From: SAR202 cluster bacterium bin16
GTDB lineage: Bacteria > Chloroflexota > Dehalococcoidia > Lucifugimonadales > Australimonadaceae
Direction of reading: 5' to 3'
Length of the DNA stretch: 32,243 bases
Assembly: GCA_002238425.1 (NCBI GenBank)
Contig: MPMJ01000035.1
Span: 1 to 32,243, forward strand
Part shown: positions 23,567 through 30,883 of the stretch, in pieces
How positions within the stretch are numbered: the stretch's first letter is position 1
Layout of the letters: every line of letters starts with the position of its first letter
Notes under the pieces: model-generated
The model's database searches: none
What the model was told of the DNA's origin: nothing
What the model saw: only the letters and a program-made list of their open reading frames with translations
Made by a program: the position numbers and the translations under genes

Positions 23567-24745
23567 TTACCCCGCCGGGGCGTCCGGCAGCCGCCAGCCC
23601 TCGAGCCGGCGCAGGCCCTCGTCCACCCGCTCGTCCGGTGTCGTCAGCGAGAGGCGGATGTAGCCCTCGCCCGCTTCGCCGTAGCCCCGTCCGGGCGTGA
23701 CGACGACGGCGTGCTTGTCGAGTAACTCGGTGGCCAGTTGGGCCGAGGTCCAGCCGTCCGGGCAGCGCGCCCAGATGTAGAAGCCGGACTTGGGCCGGTT
23801 CACCTGCAGTCCGATGGCCGTGAGTACGTCCACGACGCGGTCGCGGCGCTTGCGGTAAACCTCGTTGTTCGCGGCCAGCCACTGGGGCGTCGTGTTGTCC
23901 AGCGCCTCGATGCCCATGTACTGCACCGCCTGCGGGATGCCGGAGTCCAGGTTGGACTTCACGCGCACGAGCGCGTCGATGAGCTGCTGGTTGCCCACGG
24001 CCATGCCGATGCGCCAGCCGGTCATGTTGTAGGTCTTGGAGAGCGAGTGGAACTCGATGCCCACGTCCATCGCTCCGGGCGTCTGCAGGAAGCTTGGCGC
24101 GACGTAGCCGTCGAACGTCACCTCTGAGTAGCAGGCGTCGTGGCAGACCGCGATGTCGTACTCCTTCGCGAAGGCCACGACCTCTTCGAAGAGTTCAGGC
24201 GTCGCGAGCGCGCCGGTGGGGTTGTTCGGGTAGTTGAACCAGAGCACCTTCGCCTTGCGGGCCACGTCCTCCGGTATCAGCGAGAGGTCCGGGTGGAAGG
24301 CGTTCTCTTCCAGCAGCGGCATCATGTAGGACGTACCGCCAGCGAACATGGTGCCGACGGAGTAGACCGGGTATGCGGGGTCCGGCACGAGCGCGATGTC
24401 GCCGGGGTCGATGAGGCAGAGCGCCATGTGCCCGATGCCCTCCTTGGCCCCTATGAGCGGCACGATCTCCTTGTCGCCGAGTTCGATGTCGAAGCGGCGC
24501 GTGTACCAGCGTGCGATGGCCTGGCGCATCTCAGGGAGACCGTCGGACTCCGGGTAGCGGTGGTTGGGCGGGTCGTCGGAGGTGGTCTTGAGCGCGGTCA
24601 GGATGTGCTCGGGCGTCGGGATGTCGGGGTCGCCGATGCCGAAGCTGATGACGTCCATGCCCTGGGCGCGCTTCTCCGCAATCTTCCGGCTGATCTCGAG
24701 GAAGAGATACGGCGGGAGCTGGTCGAGCCGGTTGGCGAGCTGCAT
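23567..24745 (-). CDS. dapL: LL-diaminopimelate aminotransferase
   Basis: 392 residues, PLP-dependent class I aminotransferase. The pyridoxal lysine is K237 in [15 protein letters not shown], the motif characteristic of DapL. NYPNNPTG (171-178), D203 and Y206 (CHDACYSE) line the cofactor site, and R245 follows the lysine. DapL converts tetrahydrodipicolinate directly to LL-diaminopimelate with glutamate, bypassing the acyl pathways, for lysine and cell-wall precursors. dapF lies upstream on the same strand. ATG 24745 is preceded by CGGAGG. A -10 box TATAAT and an array of short phased repeats lie upstream. A broader aminotransferase role cannot be excluded. Confidence 0.9.
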   Translation of the reverse strand: MQLANRLDQLPPYLFLEISRKIAEKRAQGMDVISFGIGDPDIPTPEHILTALKTTSDDPPNHRYPESDGLPEMRQAIARWYTRRFDIELGDKEIVPLIGAKEGIGHMALCLIDPGDIALVPDPAYPVYSVGTMFAGGTSYMMPLLEENAFHPDLSLIPEDVARKAKVLWFNYPNNPTGALATPELFEEVVAFAKEYDIAVCHDACYSEVTFDGYVAPSFLQTPGAMDVGIEFHSLSKTYNMTGWRIGMAVGNQQLIDALVRVKSNLDSGIPQAVQYMGIEALDNTTPQWLAANNEVYRKRRDRVVDVLTAIGLQVNRPKSGFYIWARCPDGWTSAQLATELLDKHAVVVTPGRGYGEAGEGYIRLSLTTPDERVDEGLRRLEGWRLPDAPAG

Positions 24746-24804
24746 ACGGAAGGAACCTCCGGTTGAATCAGGAATCGTGAGCGCCGGGTCGGGCGCGTGG
24801 TGGG

Positions 24805-24810
24805 ATTATA
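24805..24810 (-). promoter_or_regulatory. -10 element of dapL promoter
   Basis: A perfect TATAAT on the minus strand, 59 bases before the dapL ATG. No good -35 is seen at 17 bases (CTTCTC/TTCTCA region), which is compatible with a promoter that needs help from upstream-bound protein. Confidence 0.6.
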
Positions 24811-24869
24811 CAGGCGTACGGCGGAGGCGTGAGAAGCAGAAGCACAGCGAACCTTTCACAGGGAAAATG

Positions 24870-25004
24870 CTGCTCATTTCTGCTCATCAGTCCTGATCCA
24901 CCTCTGGATCCGCCTGGCAGGGTGAGCAGTCCAACTGCTCATTACTGCTCATCGGCTGCTCATTCGCTGGTCAAAACTGCTCGAATCTGCCCATTCCTGC
25001 TCAT
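24870..25004 (-). repeat. Helically phased ATGAGCAG repeat array upstream of dapL
   Basis: Read on the dapL strand, ATGAGCAG or one- to two-base variants recur with plus-strand starts at 24870, 24880, 24935, 24945, 24956, 24977, 24987 and 24997. Steps are 10, 55, 10, 11, 21, 10 and 10 bp, i.e. whole helical turns. An inverted copy (CTGCTCAC) is near 24921-24930. Bases 25005-25126, between array and dapF stop, show nothing else. Confidence 0.85.
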
Positions 25005-25126
25005 CCCGCCCGGTTGGGTTGCGGTTGCCCCTGCGCTCGACCGCTGTGCTCATGGGAACAGCGTACGTGGACGCGGGCTGTTGGCGAAAGGGGCGGATGT
25101 CACGAGTCGGGTGAGGCGGATGCGTA

Positions 25127-26029
25127 TCAGTCCGGGAACTCGCCGGAAAAGACCTCGACGGCGTCGCCGTCCATGAAGACGGGGCCGTGGCCGGGCCACG
25201 TGATGGTGAGCTCGCCGCCGGGCACCTCGACGCGCACCTCGTCGTCCACGAGCCCGTGCAGGCGCGCCGCGACGACGATGGAGCTCACGCCCGTCCCGCA
25301 GGCGAGCGTCATGCCGGAGCCACGCTCCCACGTCCGGGAGATGAGGTGGTCCCTCGCGACGACGTTGACCAGGTGGAAGTTGATCCGGCGCGGGTACGCC
25401 TCGTGGTGCTCCATGCGCGGGCCGAGCCGGTCCAGTTCAACGTCGTTCACGGGTTCGTTGATGAAAGCCGTGACGTGCGGGTTGCCCATCGAGACCGCGG
25501 TGAGTGCGAACGTAACGCCGTTCACCTCCACCGGCGCGTCGAACGCGAGCTCATCGGGGCGCAGGCCGAGCGATTCGACGAGACCAACGTCCAGCGCGGA
25601 GTAGTCGCTGGGGCCCATCTTCGAGACGTCGACGGGCACGTCCGCGGCTCGGAGGATGGGCTCGCCCATGTTGACGCGCGCGCCGACGACGCGGTCGCCG
25701 TTCCAGTGAGGCGCGATGTTCAGGACGCCCGCGCCCGTCTCCACGTCCAGCGTGCTGCCGTTGGCCGGCACCATGCCGCGCTCCAGCACGAACTTGGCGA
25801 AGCAGCGGATGCCGTTGCCACACATCTCGCCCTCGGAGCCGTCCACGTTGTACATCCGCATCCGGACGGGGGCGCGCTCCGACGGGGCGACGACGATGAG
25901 ACCGTCCGCGCCGATGCCGAAGTGGCGGTCGGAAACGCGCCGGGCGATCTCGGGCCAGTCGCGTTGCTCATTCAGGCCGTCGACGTAGATGTAGTCGTTG
26001 CCTGCGCCCTGTAGTTTCGTGAAGTGCAT
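25127..26029 (-). CDS. dapF: Diaminopimelate epimerase
   Basis: 300 residues, the two-lobed DapF fold. The catalytic cysteines are C70 (GEMCGNGIRC) and C244 (TLACGTGVSS). Substrate-binding segments GAGNDYIYVDG (8-18), GNPHVTAFI (182-190) and RTWERGSGMT (232-241) are also typical. It interconverts LL- and meso-diaminopimelate, the step after DapL, for lysine and peptidoglycan. GAGG lies eight bases before ATG 26029; TATGCT about 26057-26052 is a possible -10. A 380-bp spacer with its own promoter separates it from dapL, so the two are probably not one simple operon. Confidence 0.95.
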   Translation of the reverse strand: MHFTKLQGAGNDYIYVDGLNEQRDWPEIARRVSDRHFGIGADGLIVVAPSERAPVRMRMYNVDGSEGEMCGNGIRCFAKFVLERGMVPANGSTLDVETGAGVLNIAPHWNGDRVVGARVNMGEPILRAADVPVDVSKMGPSDYSALDVGLVESLGLRPDELAFDAPVEVNGVTFALTAVSMGNPHVTAFINEPVNDVELDRLGPRMEHHEAYPRRINFHLVNVVARDHLISRTWERGSGMTLACGTGVSSIVVAARLHGLVDDEVRVEVPGGELTITWPGHGPVFMDGDAVEVFSGEFPD

Positions 26030-26084
26030 AGCCGTGCCTCAGGGGTCATTTTAGCATAGGCACCCCCCTGCCCCGCCCCGGAGT

Positions 26085-26213
26085 ACCCTCACCTCAACCC
26101 TCTCCCCTTGCGTAAGTCCGCCGCGCCACGTCCTCACCCCGCCGGTTCACCCTCACCCTAACCCTCTCCCCTCAAGGGAGAGGGGACCAGACACACCGCG
26201 ACGTTACGCAAGG
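26085..26213. repeat. Composite palindromic repeat (CCCTCTCCC family)
   Basis: A full copy at 26146-26190 reads CACCCTCACCCTAACCC followed by CTCTCCCC-TCAA-GGGAGAGGGG, a near-perfect hairpin. A left-half copy is at 26085-26107. CCTTGCGTAA (26106-26115) and TTACGCAAGG (26204-26213) form a 10-bp inverted repeat enclosing the full copy. The gene-free interval 26030-26329 otherwise holds only the dapF promoter area and the pncA ribosome site. Confidence 0.75.
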
Positions 26214-26329
26214 TCTCCGGCAGGCATTGATGGGGGTACCATAAGGACAAGCGGGGGCGTGGGGGCGAGGTTGCGCGCTAAAGCGCGAGCCTCCGCAGGG
26301 ATGATGGAACAATCGTGAGGAGGGGCACC

Positions 26330-26914
26330 ATGCGAATCACGAACCTGGACGCACTGATCGTCGTTGACGTGCAGAACGATTTCTGTCCCGGCGGGTCGCT
26401 GGGCGTGACCGGCGGCGACGCGGTGGCGCGGAAGATGGGGGCGACTGCCAGGACGTTCGCGGAGCGCGGGGGCAAGGTGTTTGCAACGCAGGACTGGCAT
26501 CCGGCGGGGCATCTGTCGTTCGCGCCGCAGGGCGGACAGTGGCCGGACCATTGTGTGCAGGACTCGCACGGAGCGGCGTTCCATGCGGAGTTGGGGCTTC
26601 CGGAGGGGACGCGCGTTATCCGCAAGGGCGCGAGCATGGACAAGGACGCCTACTCCGGCTTCATCGACTCCGACCTCGACGCGCAGCTCAAGGCGGGCGG
26701 CATCAACCGGGTGTACGTGGGTGGGCTCGCGACGGACTACTGCGTGGTGAACACGGTTGTCGACGCACTCGCGAACGGTTACGAGACGTACGTACTAGCG
26801 GATGCGGTCGCGGCGGTGAATGTGGAGCCCGGGGACGGCGACCGCGCACTGCACCTGATGGAGCTGAACGGGGCGGTGCTCACGACGACGGAAGAGGCGC
26901 TGGCGGAGGAGTAG
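26330..26914 (+). CDS. pncA: Nicotinamidase
   Basis: 194 residues, isochorismatase-like fold. The catalytic triad D13 (VVDVQNDF), K99 (IRKG) and C138 (ATDYCV) is complete. Metal ligands D55, H57, H61 (TQDWHPAGH) and H74 in WPDHC are present. It hydrolyses nicotinamide to nicotinate plus ammonia in NAD salvage. The gene for the next enzyme, nicotinate phosphoribosyltransferase, lies just downstream on the opposite strand. ATG 26330 is chosen over GTG 26315 because AGGAGGGG lies directly before it. Repeat elements flank the gene on both sides. Confidence 0.94.
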   Translation: MRITNLDALIVVDVQNDFCPGGSLGVTGGDAVARKMGATARTFAERGGKVFATQDWHPAGHLSFAPQGGQWPDHCVQDSHGAAFHAELGLPEGTRVIRKGASMDKDAYSGFIDSDLDAQLKAGGINRVYVGGLATDYCVVNTVVDALANGYETYVLADAVAAVNVEPGDGDRALHLMELNGAVLTTTEEALAEE

Positions 26915-26981
26915 CTGCTGTCACGGTGAAGTGAGAGGTACCCCCATCCCGTCCCCACACCGCGTGCGCTGCCCGCGCACT

Positions 26982-27009
26982 CTGGATTCCCGCCGGTGCG
27001 GGAATGACG
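26982..27009. repeat. Palindromic repeat, GATTCCCGC family, copy A
   Basis: CTGGATTCCCGC-CGGT-GCGGGAATGACG: a 9-bp stem with conserved flanks CTG and GACG. A CTATTTTCACA tail follows. The 348-bp interval 26915-27262 contains copies A and B and no gene. Confidence 0.85.
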
Positions 27010-27176
27010 GAGGCTATTTTCACAAGAATGCCTCGGGGCCTTGTCAGGCCGTGTAAGGGAATGAAAATGAGGAGGCGACAGGCCACACTCGCCAGTGCCT
27101 GCCAGCCGAGTAACGCAGTAGACGGCAGGACGCGCCCCGCCCTTCCACTCCTCCCCGCGTGACCTGCCCGGTCACC

Positions 27177-27204
27177 CTGGATTCCCGCCGGTGCGGGAAT
27201 GACG
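27177..27204. repeat. Palindromic repeat, GATTCCCGC family, copy B
   Basis: Identical to copy A over 28 bases, and again followed by CTATTTTCACA some 25 bases further on, so the repeated unit is longer than the palindrome. Confidence 0.85.
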
Positions 27205-27262
27205 AGGTATGCCACGTAACGCCTATTTTCACAGGAACGACGGAAGAGGTGGAACGTCGGGT

Positions 27263-28642
27263 CTATGGCCCGTCCGGGGTGTGCTGTCTCGCGAGCGTTT
27301 CCTGTGTGGCGCGCCACTGTGTCTCCTCCAGTGCCCAGGAGTGGTGCACGGGATAGTGGCCGGGCTCGCGCAGGGCCTTGAATCGCTCTGGAAGCCTCGC
27401 GAAGCCGGCGACGAAGCGCTCTCGCAGTTCTACGAGCGATGGCACGGGACCGGTACGCTGTCCCTCTCGCATGACATCGGTCAGCAGCGGCGCGCCGTCC
27501 TGTTCAGCCAACTGCTCGTCGGCGAGCGCGAGCAGGTCACCGGTATACATCCCATCGCGATCGGTCTGGCGGTAGACCTGCTTGCGTCCGGCGAGCGATG
27601 CCTTGCCTTCGCTGAGCTTGAGGACAGGCACGCCGTCGTATTCGGCGAGCTTGTAGGCCCAGTCCATCCACGGCGCGTCGGCGGAGACGCCGAGCTTCGT
27701 GCCGATGCCGAAGCCGTCGATAGGCGCGCCTGCTGCGAGCAGCGTTTCTATGTCGGTCTCGTCGAGACCACCGCTGGCGAAGACCCGCACGTCCTGCAGA
27801 CCGGCGTCGTCGAGGATCTTGCGGCTTGCGACGGAGAGCGCGAGGAGGTCGCCGCTGTCGAGCCGGATGGCGCGCAGGGCGTGTCCGGCCTCGCGGAGGC
27901 GGTTGCCGGTATCGGCGGCGTGGCGAACCCCCTCGACCGTGTCGTAGGTGTCCACGAGCAGCGTGCTGGTGTCCGGGAAGGAGTCGGCGTAGGCGTCGAA
28001 CGCCTCGGCCTCGGTGGGAAAGCTGGAGATGAACGAGTGGGCCATCGTGCCGACGGGCGGGATGCCGTAGCGGGCGGCGGCGAGGACGTTGCTCGTGCCG
28101 CCGAAGCCGACCATGTAGCTCACGCGGGCGAGCCGGTCCGCGGCTTCCTCTCCCTGGGTGCGCCGCGCCGCGAACTCGATGACCGCCCTGCCCTGCGCCG
28201 CATGCAGGACGCGCGCAGCCTTCGTGCCGAGCATCGTCTGGAGGCCGATGGCGTTCATCACGGCCGTCTCGACGAGCTGGGCCTCGATGACGGGCGCGGT
28301 GACCTCGACGACCGGCTCCTCCGCGAAGACGAGTTCGCCCTCGCCCATCGCGCGGACGTCGCCGGTGAAGCGGAGCGACGGCAGCCAGTCGAGGAAGGCG
28401 GGGTCGAAGAGACCGAGCGAGCGCAGGTAGGCGACGTCGGCATCGGTGAAGCGGAGCGCCTGCAGGTGGTCGAGCGCCTCCTCCAGCCCGGCGAAGACGG
28501 CGTAGCCGCGGTCCGGCGGCAGGTTGCGGAAGGCGAGGCTGAATGTGGCGGTGGCGTTGTGGCCGTGCTGCCAGTAGGCCTGCGCCATGGTCAGTTCGTA
28601 GAGGTCAGCGAAGAGGGCACGGCTTGGAGGGGAGTCGGCCAT
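27263..28642 (-). CDS. pncB: Nicotinate phosphoribosyltransferase
   Basis: 459 residues. It begins FADLYELTMAQAYWQHG, a hallmark of bacterial nicotinate phosphoribosyltransferase. H202 in VGTMAHSFI is the position of the histidine that is phosphorylated in characterised enzymes; R160 (EFAARRTQG) and IRLDSGDL (259-266) are further active-site motifs; the GFGIGTKLG segment binds phosphate. It joins nicotinate and PRPP to nicotinate mononucleotide with ATP, following PncA. The start ATG 28642 has no strong ribosome site. The 3' end is convergent with pncA across a repeat-filled gap. Confidence 0.94.
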   Translation of the reverse strand: MADSPPSRALFADLYELTMAQAYWQHGHNATATFSLAFRNLPPDRGYAVFAGLEEALDHLQALRFTDADVAYLRSLGLFDPAFLDWLPSLRFTGDVRAMGEGELVFAEEPVVEVTAPVIEAQLVETAVMNAIGLQTMLGTKAARVLHAAQGRAVIEFAARRTQGEEAADRLARVSYMVGFGGTSNVLAAARYGIPPVGTMAHSFISSFPTEAEAFDAYADSFPDTSTLLVDTYDTVEGVRHAADTGNRLREAGHALRAIRLDSGDLLALSVASRKILDDAGLQDVRVFASGGLDETDIETLLAAGAPIDGFGIGTKLGVSADAPWMDWAYKLAEYDGVPVLKLSEGKASLAGRKQVYRQTDRDGMYTGDLLALADEQLAEQDGAPLLTDVMREGQRTGPVPSLVELRERFVAGFARLPERFKALREPGHYPVHHSWALEETQWRATQETLARQHTPDGP

Positions 28643-28717
28643 GCAACGATGCTAAGGAGCAGGCGTGCGCCGGTCAACAGGCGGGTGTCTGGGCAGCGCC
28701 GCCCCGCTCCAATGCAA

Positions 28718-28855
28718 GGGCGCCCACAAGGGGTGCCCCTACATCAGACGGGGGGCGTCGTTCCTGCGGAGGCAGGAACGACGGGGCCTCACCTTCCATC
28801 CCACCGTGTGTGTTGTCCTGTGCACTCTCGATTCCCTCAGATTCGAGAATGACGG
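28718..28855. repeat. Cluster of three palindromic repeats
   Basis: 28718-28743 is a copy of the CCCACAAGGGGTGCCCC family. 28756-28767 and 28772-28783 form a 12-bp perfect hairpin (CGTCGTTCCTGC / GCAGGAACGACG) with loop GGAG. 28824-28855 is a diverged GATTCCC...GAATGACGG element. No gene lies in 28643-28860. Confidence 0.7.
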
Positions 28856-28860
28856 CGGAT

Positions 28861-29250
28861 CTAGACGTCCACGCTATACGAAAGCACGGCTTCGTCGCCG
28901 ACAGCGCCCCGAATGCCCCAGTTCTGCATCGGGCTCTCAATGAGCGTTATCTCGACTTGGTGTGGGTCAATGCCCAAGTTCTGGTGGATCCTTTCGTAGA
29001 GGAGCCGAATGAGTAACCGTTTCGCGTCTGCAGACCGACCCTCGAACATGGATACCTCGATGATGGTGTAGTGGTCCGACCGGTCAGGCGGGTGTATGAA
29101 GTCCTCCCGTTCCATAGGGAAGAAGCGGTGGAACCTCTTGTCCGGTGGGTACGCGAAGGCGTCAATCACACACGAATGAATGATGTCAGAGAGTTCGCCC
29201 TTTATGGGCGTCAACTGCTCCCGGTGTCCGAATATCTTTACCTGTGCCAT
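28861..29250 (-). CDS. Tautomerase-family protein
   Basis: 129 residues from ATG 29250, chosen because AGGAGG lies eight bases upstream; the open frame continues 32 codons further with no support. The sequence has the Tautomerase_2-like pattern: IHSCVIDAFAYPPDKRFHRFFPMEREDFIHPPDRSDHYTIIEVSMFEGRSADAKRLLIRLLYERI followed by NWGIRG. The superfamily uses an N-terminal proline as catalytic base, but here the residue after Met is Ala (MAQVKIFG), so activity may differ or be absent. It stands alone behind a terminator-like leader. Substrate unknown. Confidence 0.8.
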   Translation of the reverse strand: MAQVKIFGHREQLTPIKGELSDIIHSCVIDAFAYPPDKRFHRFFPMEREDFIHPPDRSDHYTIIEVSMFEGRSADAKRLLIRLLYERIHQNLGIDPHQVEITLIESPMQNWGIRGAVGDEAVLSYSVDV

Positions 29251-29296
29251 GCGGTTGCCTCCTGCAACGAGATTTGCGTGCAGACCCAAGAACGGC

Positions 29297-29331
29297 AAAA
29301 AAAGAACCACTCCCCCAAGAGGCGTGGTTCT
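29297..29331 (-). terminator. Intrinsic terminator in front of the tautomerase gene
   Basis: On the minus strand AGAACCAC (29331-29324) and GTGGTTCT (29310-29303) form an 8-bp stem with a 13-base loop, followed by seven T. It lies only 47 bases upstream of the tautomerase ATG on the same strand, so it ends a short upstream RNA or acts as an attenuator. Another 8-bp hairpin, GGCTTCCG/CGGAAGCC, is at 29403-29428. No protein gene is seen in 29251-29561. Confidence 0.75.
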
Positions 29332-29525
29332 GCAATCCTTGAGCACGTCGCGCCTCGTGGGACGCCCCGTGCCCTACAAATAAATCGCTAACGGCACAGC
29401 TGGGCTTCCGCTGCTGTCGTCGGAAGCCACCAGTTATTCTCCTTGCCGAGCAATCTGTACATCAGCAAACAGGCTACACCGCCAAGGGAATCACCTCAAG
29501 GCCAGCGGCCTCGCCTTCCCCCACT

Positions 29526-29531
29526 TATAAT
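29526..29531 (+). promoter_or_regulatory. -10 element of hydrolase gene 1
   Basis: TATAAT followed by CCGGCGCATCCGGTC, 31 bases before the ATG. The second hydrolase has the same arrangement at 30849-30854, so the promoter was duplicated with the gene. Confidence 0.6.
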
Positions 29532-29561
29532 CCGGCGCATCCGGTCAGCAGGAGACGTGTC

Positions 29562-30830
29562 ATGCCACTCGACCCTGACGTGAAGGCGGCGCTGGACAGG
29601 AGGGCCGCGGCTGGCGGGCCCGCGCAGTACGAGGTGCCTCCGGCGGAGTTGCGCGCGAGGCAGGAGGCGCTGCAGCGCAAGCCCGGGCCGGAGATCGCAG
29701 CGGTGAGCGACCACATGGTGCCGGGGCCGCACGGCGACGTGCCCGTGCGGGTGTACGTGCCGGTGACGGACGACGCGGGTCCCCTGCCCGTGTGCATGTG
29801 GTTCCACGGCGGCGGCTGGATCTACGGCAGCATCGATTCGAACGATGCGAACTGCCGCGAGCTGGCGAACAGGGCGGGCGTCATCATGGTGTCGGTGGAC
29901 TACCGGCTCTCGCCGGACCACAAGTTCCCCGTGCCGTTCGACGACTCGTACGTGGCGACGGCGTGGGCCGCGGCGAACGCGGCGTCGTTCGGCGGCGATC
30001 CGTCGCGAGTGGCGGTGGCGGGGATGAGCGCGGGCGGCAACCACGCAGCGACAGTGGCGTTGCGGGCACGGGACGAGGACGACGGGCCGAACCTCGTGCA
30101 CCAGTCGCTCATCTACCCGGTGCTCGACCGGGACTTCAGTCGTCCGTCGTACGCGGAGAACGGCGCTGCCTACTACAACCTCTCACTCGAGATGGTGCAC
30201 TACTGCTGGGACTGCTACCTGGCCGACGAGGCGGACGGAGACAACCCGTACGCCAGGCCGATGGCGGCTGAGGACCTGTCGGGGCTGCCGTCGGCGTTCG
30301 TGCTGACGGTGCAGTACGACCCGCTGCGCGACGAAGGCGAGGCGTACGCGGAGCGGCTGCGCGCCGCGGGCGTACCGGCGGAGGTTTCGCGCTACGACGG
30401 CGTGGTTCACGGGTTCTTCAACGCGGGCATCCCGTTCGAGCGGACGTGGCAGGCGATGGAGGAGGTCGCCGCGGATCTGCGGCGGGGGGTCGGGGGCGCG
30501 GAGGGGGGGCGGGGGGAGTCGGGGCGGAGGAGGGGGGGGGGAGGGGAGGGGGGACGTTGGCATTCGGGACGATGTAGGCGGGAGGCAGGGGTAGGCGGGG
30601 CGCGTGGGCACCCACAAGGGATGCCCCTACACCAGGCAGGCCGCCTCCGGGCCTCTGCCGCAAGCAGGGAGAACCCTCAGAGAGAGCGGGGCGCTCGGGC
30701 ACCCACAAGGGATGCCCCTACACTAGGGAGGCCGCCCCCTTCCCCACCAGTTCACCCTCACCCTAACCCTCTCCCCTCAAGGGAGGGGGGACCAGGCACC
30801 CGAGAGATGTTTCGGCTTCGCTCAACATGA
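29562..30830 (+). CDS. HSL-type alpha/beta hydrolase, copy 1, with read-through C-terminal extension
   Basis: 422 residues in frame, but only about 1-310 are hydrolase. Oxyanion motif HGGG (82-85), nucleophile S156 in GMSAGG, D253 (YDPLRDEGE) and H283 (VVHGFF) complete the catalytic triad of hormone-sensitive-lipase-like esterases. The substrate is probably a small ester; unknown. After LRRGVGG the sequence turns into Gly/Arg-rich residues coded by a G-tract (30481-30557), then translated repeats such as VHPHPNPLPSREG, ending at 30830. The paralogue stops shortly after the matching LRKAF. The natural stop thus seems lost by mutation, or by a frame error in the G-tract. ATG 29562 has AGGAG upstream. 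Confidence 0.85.
   Translation: MPLDPDVKAALDRRAAAGGPAQYEVPPAELRARQEALQRKPGPEIAAVSDHMVPGPHGDVPVRVYVPVTDDAGPLPVCMWFHGGGWIYGSIDSNDANCRELANRAGVIMVSVDYRLSPDHKFPVPFDDSYVATAWAAANAASFGGDPSRVAVAGMSAGGNHAATVALRARDEDDGPNLVHQSLIYPVLDRDFSRPSYAENGAAYYNLSLEMVHYCWDCYLADEADGDNPYARPMAAEDLSGLPSAFVLTVQYDPLRDEGEAYAERLRAAGVPAEVSRYDGVVHGFFNAGIPFERTWQAMEEVAADLRRGVGGAEGGRGESGRRRGGGGEGGRWHSGRCRREAGVGGARGHPQGMPLHQAGRLRASAASRENPQRERGARAPTRDAPTLGRPPPSPPVHPHPNPLPSREGGPGTREMFRLRST
30606..30633. repeat. CCCACAAGGGATGCCCC-family repeat, copy 2
   Basis: GGGCACCCACAAGGGATGCC plus CCTACACC; GGGCA/TGCCC arms pair. It lies inside the read-through tail of hydrolase 1. Confidence 0.8.
30665..30723. repeat. CCCACAAGGGATGCCCC-family repeat, copy 3 (long form)
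   Basis: Begins CAGGGAGAACCCTCAGAGAG and ends in the core GGGCACCCACAAGGGATGCC with CCTACAC. The long form recurs at 31951-32010, showing a repeat unit of about 60 bp. Confidence 0.8.
30751..30794. repeat. CCCTCTCCC-family repeat, copy 2
   Basis: TTCACCCTCACCCTAACCC then CTCTCCCC-TCAA-GGGAGGGGGG and ACCAG, matching 26146-26190. It also lies inside the tail of hydrolase 1. Confidence 0.85.
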
Positions 30831-30848
30831 CAAGCCCCATCCCCTGCG

Positions 30849-30854
30849 TATAAT
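30849..30854 (+). promoter_or_regulatory. -10 element of hydrolase gene 2
   Basis: TATAAT followed by CCGGGCATCCGGTC, 30 bases before the ATG; a near copy of the sequence at 29526. Confidence 0.6.
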
Positions 30855-30883
30855 CCGGGCATCCGGTCTGGAGGAGGCGCGTG

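Noticed and set aside
23568..23882. Long N-terminal extension of HflX
   Set aside because: It overlaps dapL in another frame, is Arg/Gly-rich, and has no HflX similarity.
24870..25004. CRISPR array
   Set aside because: Units are 8-10 bp with 2-3 bp gaps; there are no 20-40 bp repeats, unique spacers or cas genes.
24746..25126. Lysine riboswitch before dapL
   Set aside because: I could not find the conserved L-box core; the array of short repeats explains the region better.
27209..28852. A 547-codon plus-strand open frame opposite pncB
   Set aside because: Antisense shadow of a complete nicotinate phosphoribosyltransferase; composition is low-complexity Glu/Gly/Arg/Val.
29297..29520. 6S RNA, SRP RNA or RNase P RNA upstream of the tautomerase gene
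   Set aside because: Conserved sequence landmarks of SRP and RNase P RNAs are absent, and I could not draw the long 6S rod; only the terminator and one small hairpin are clear.
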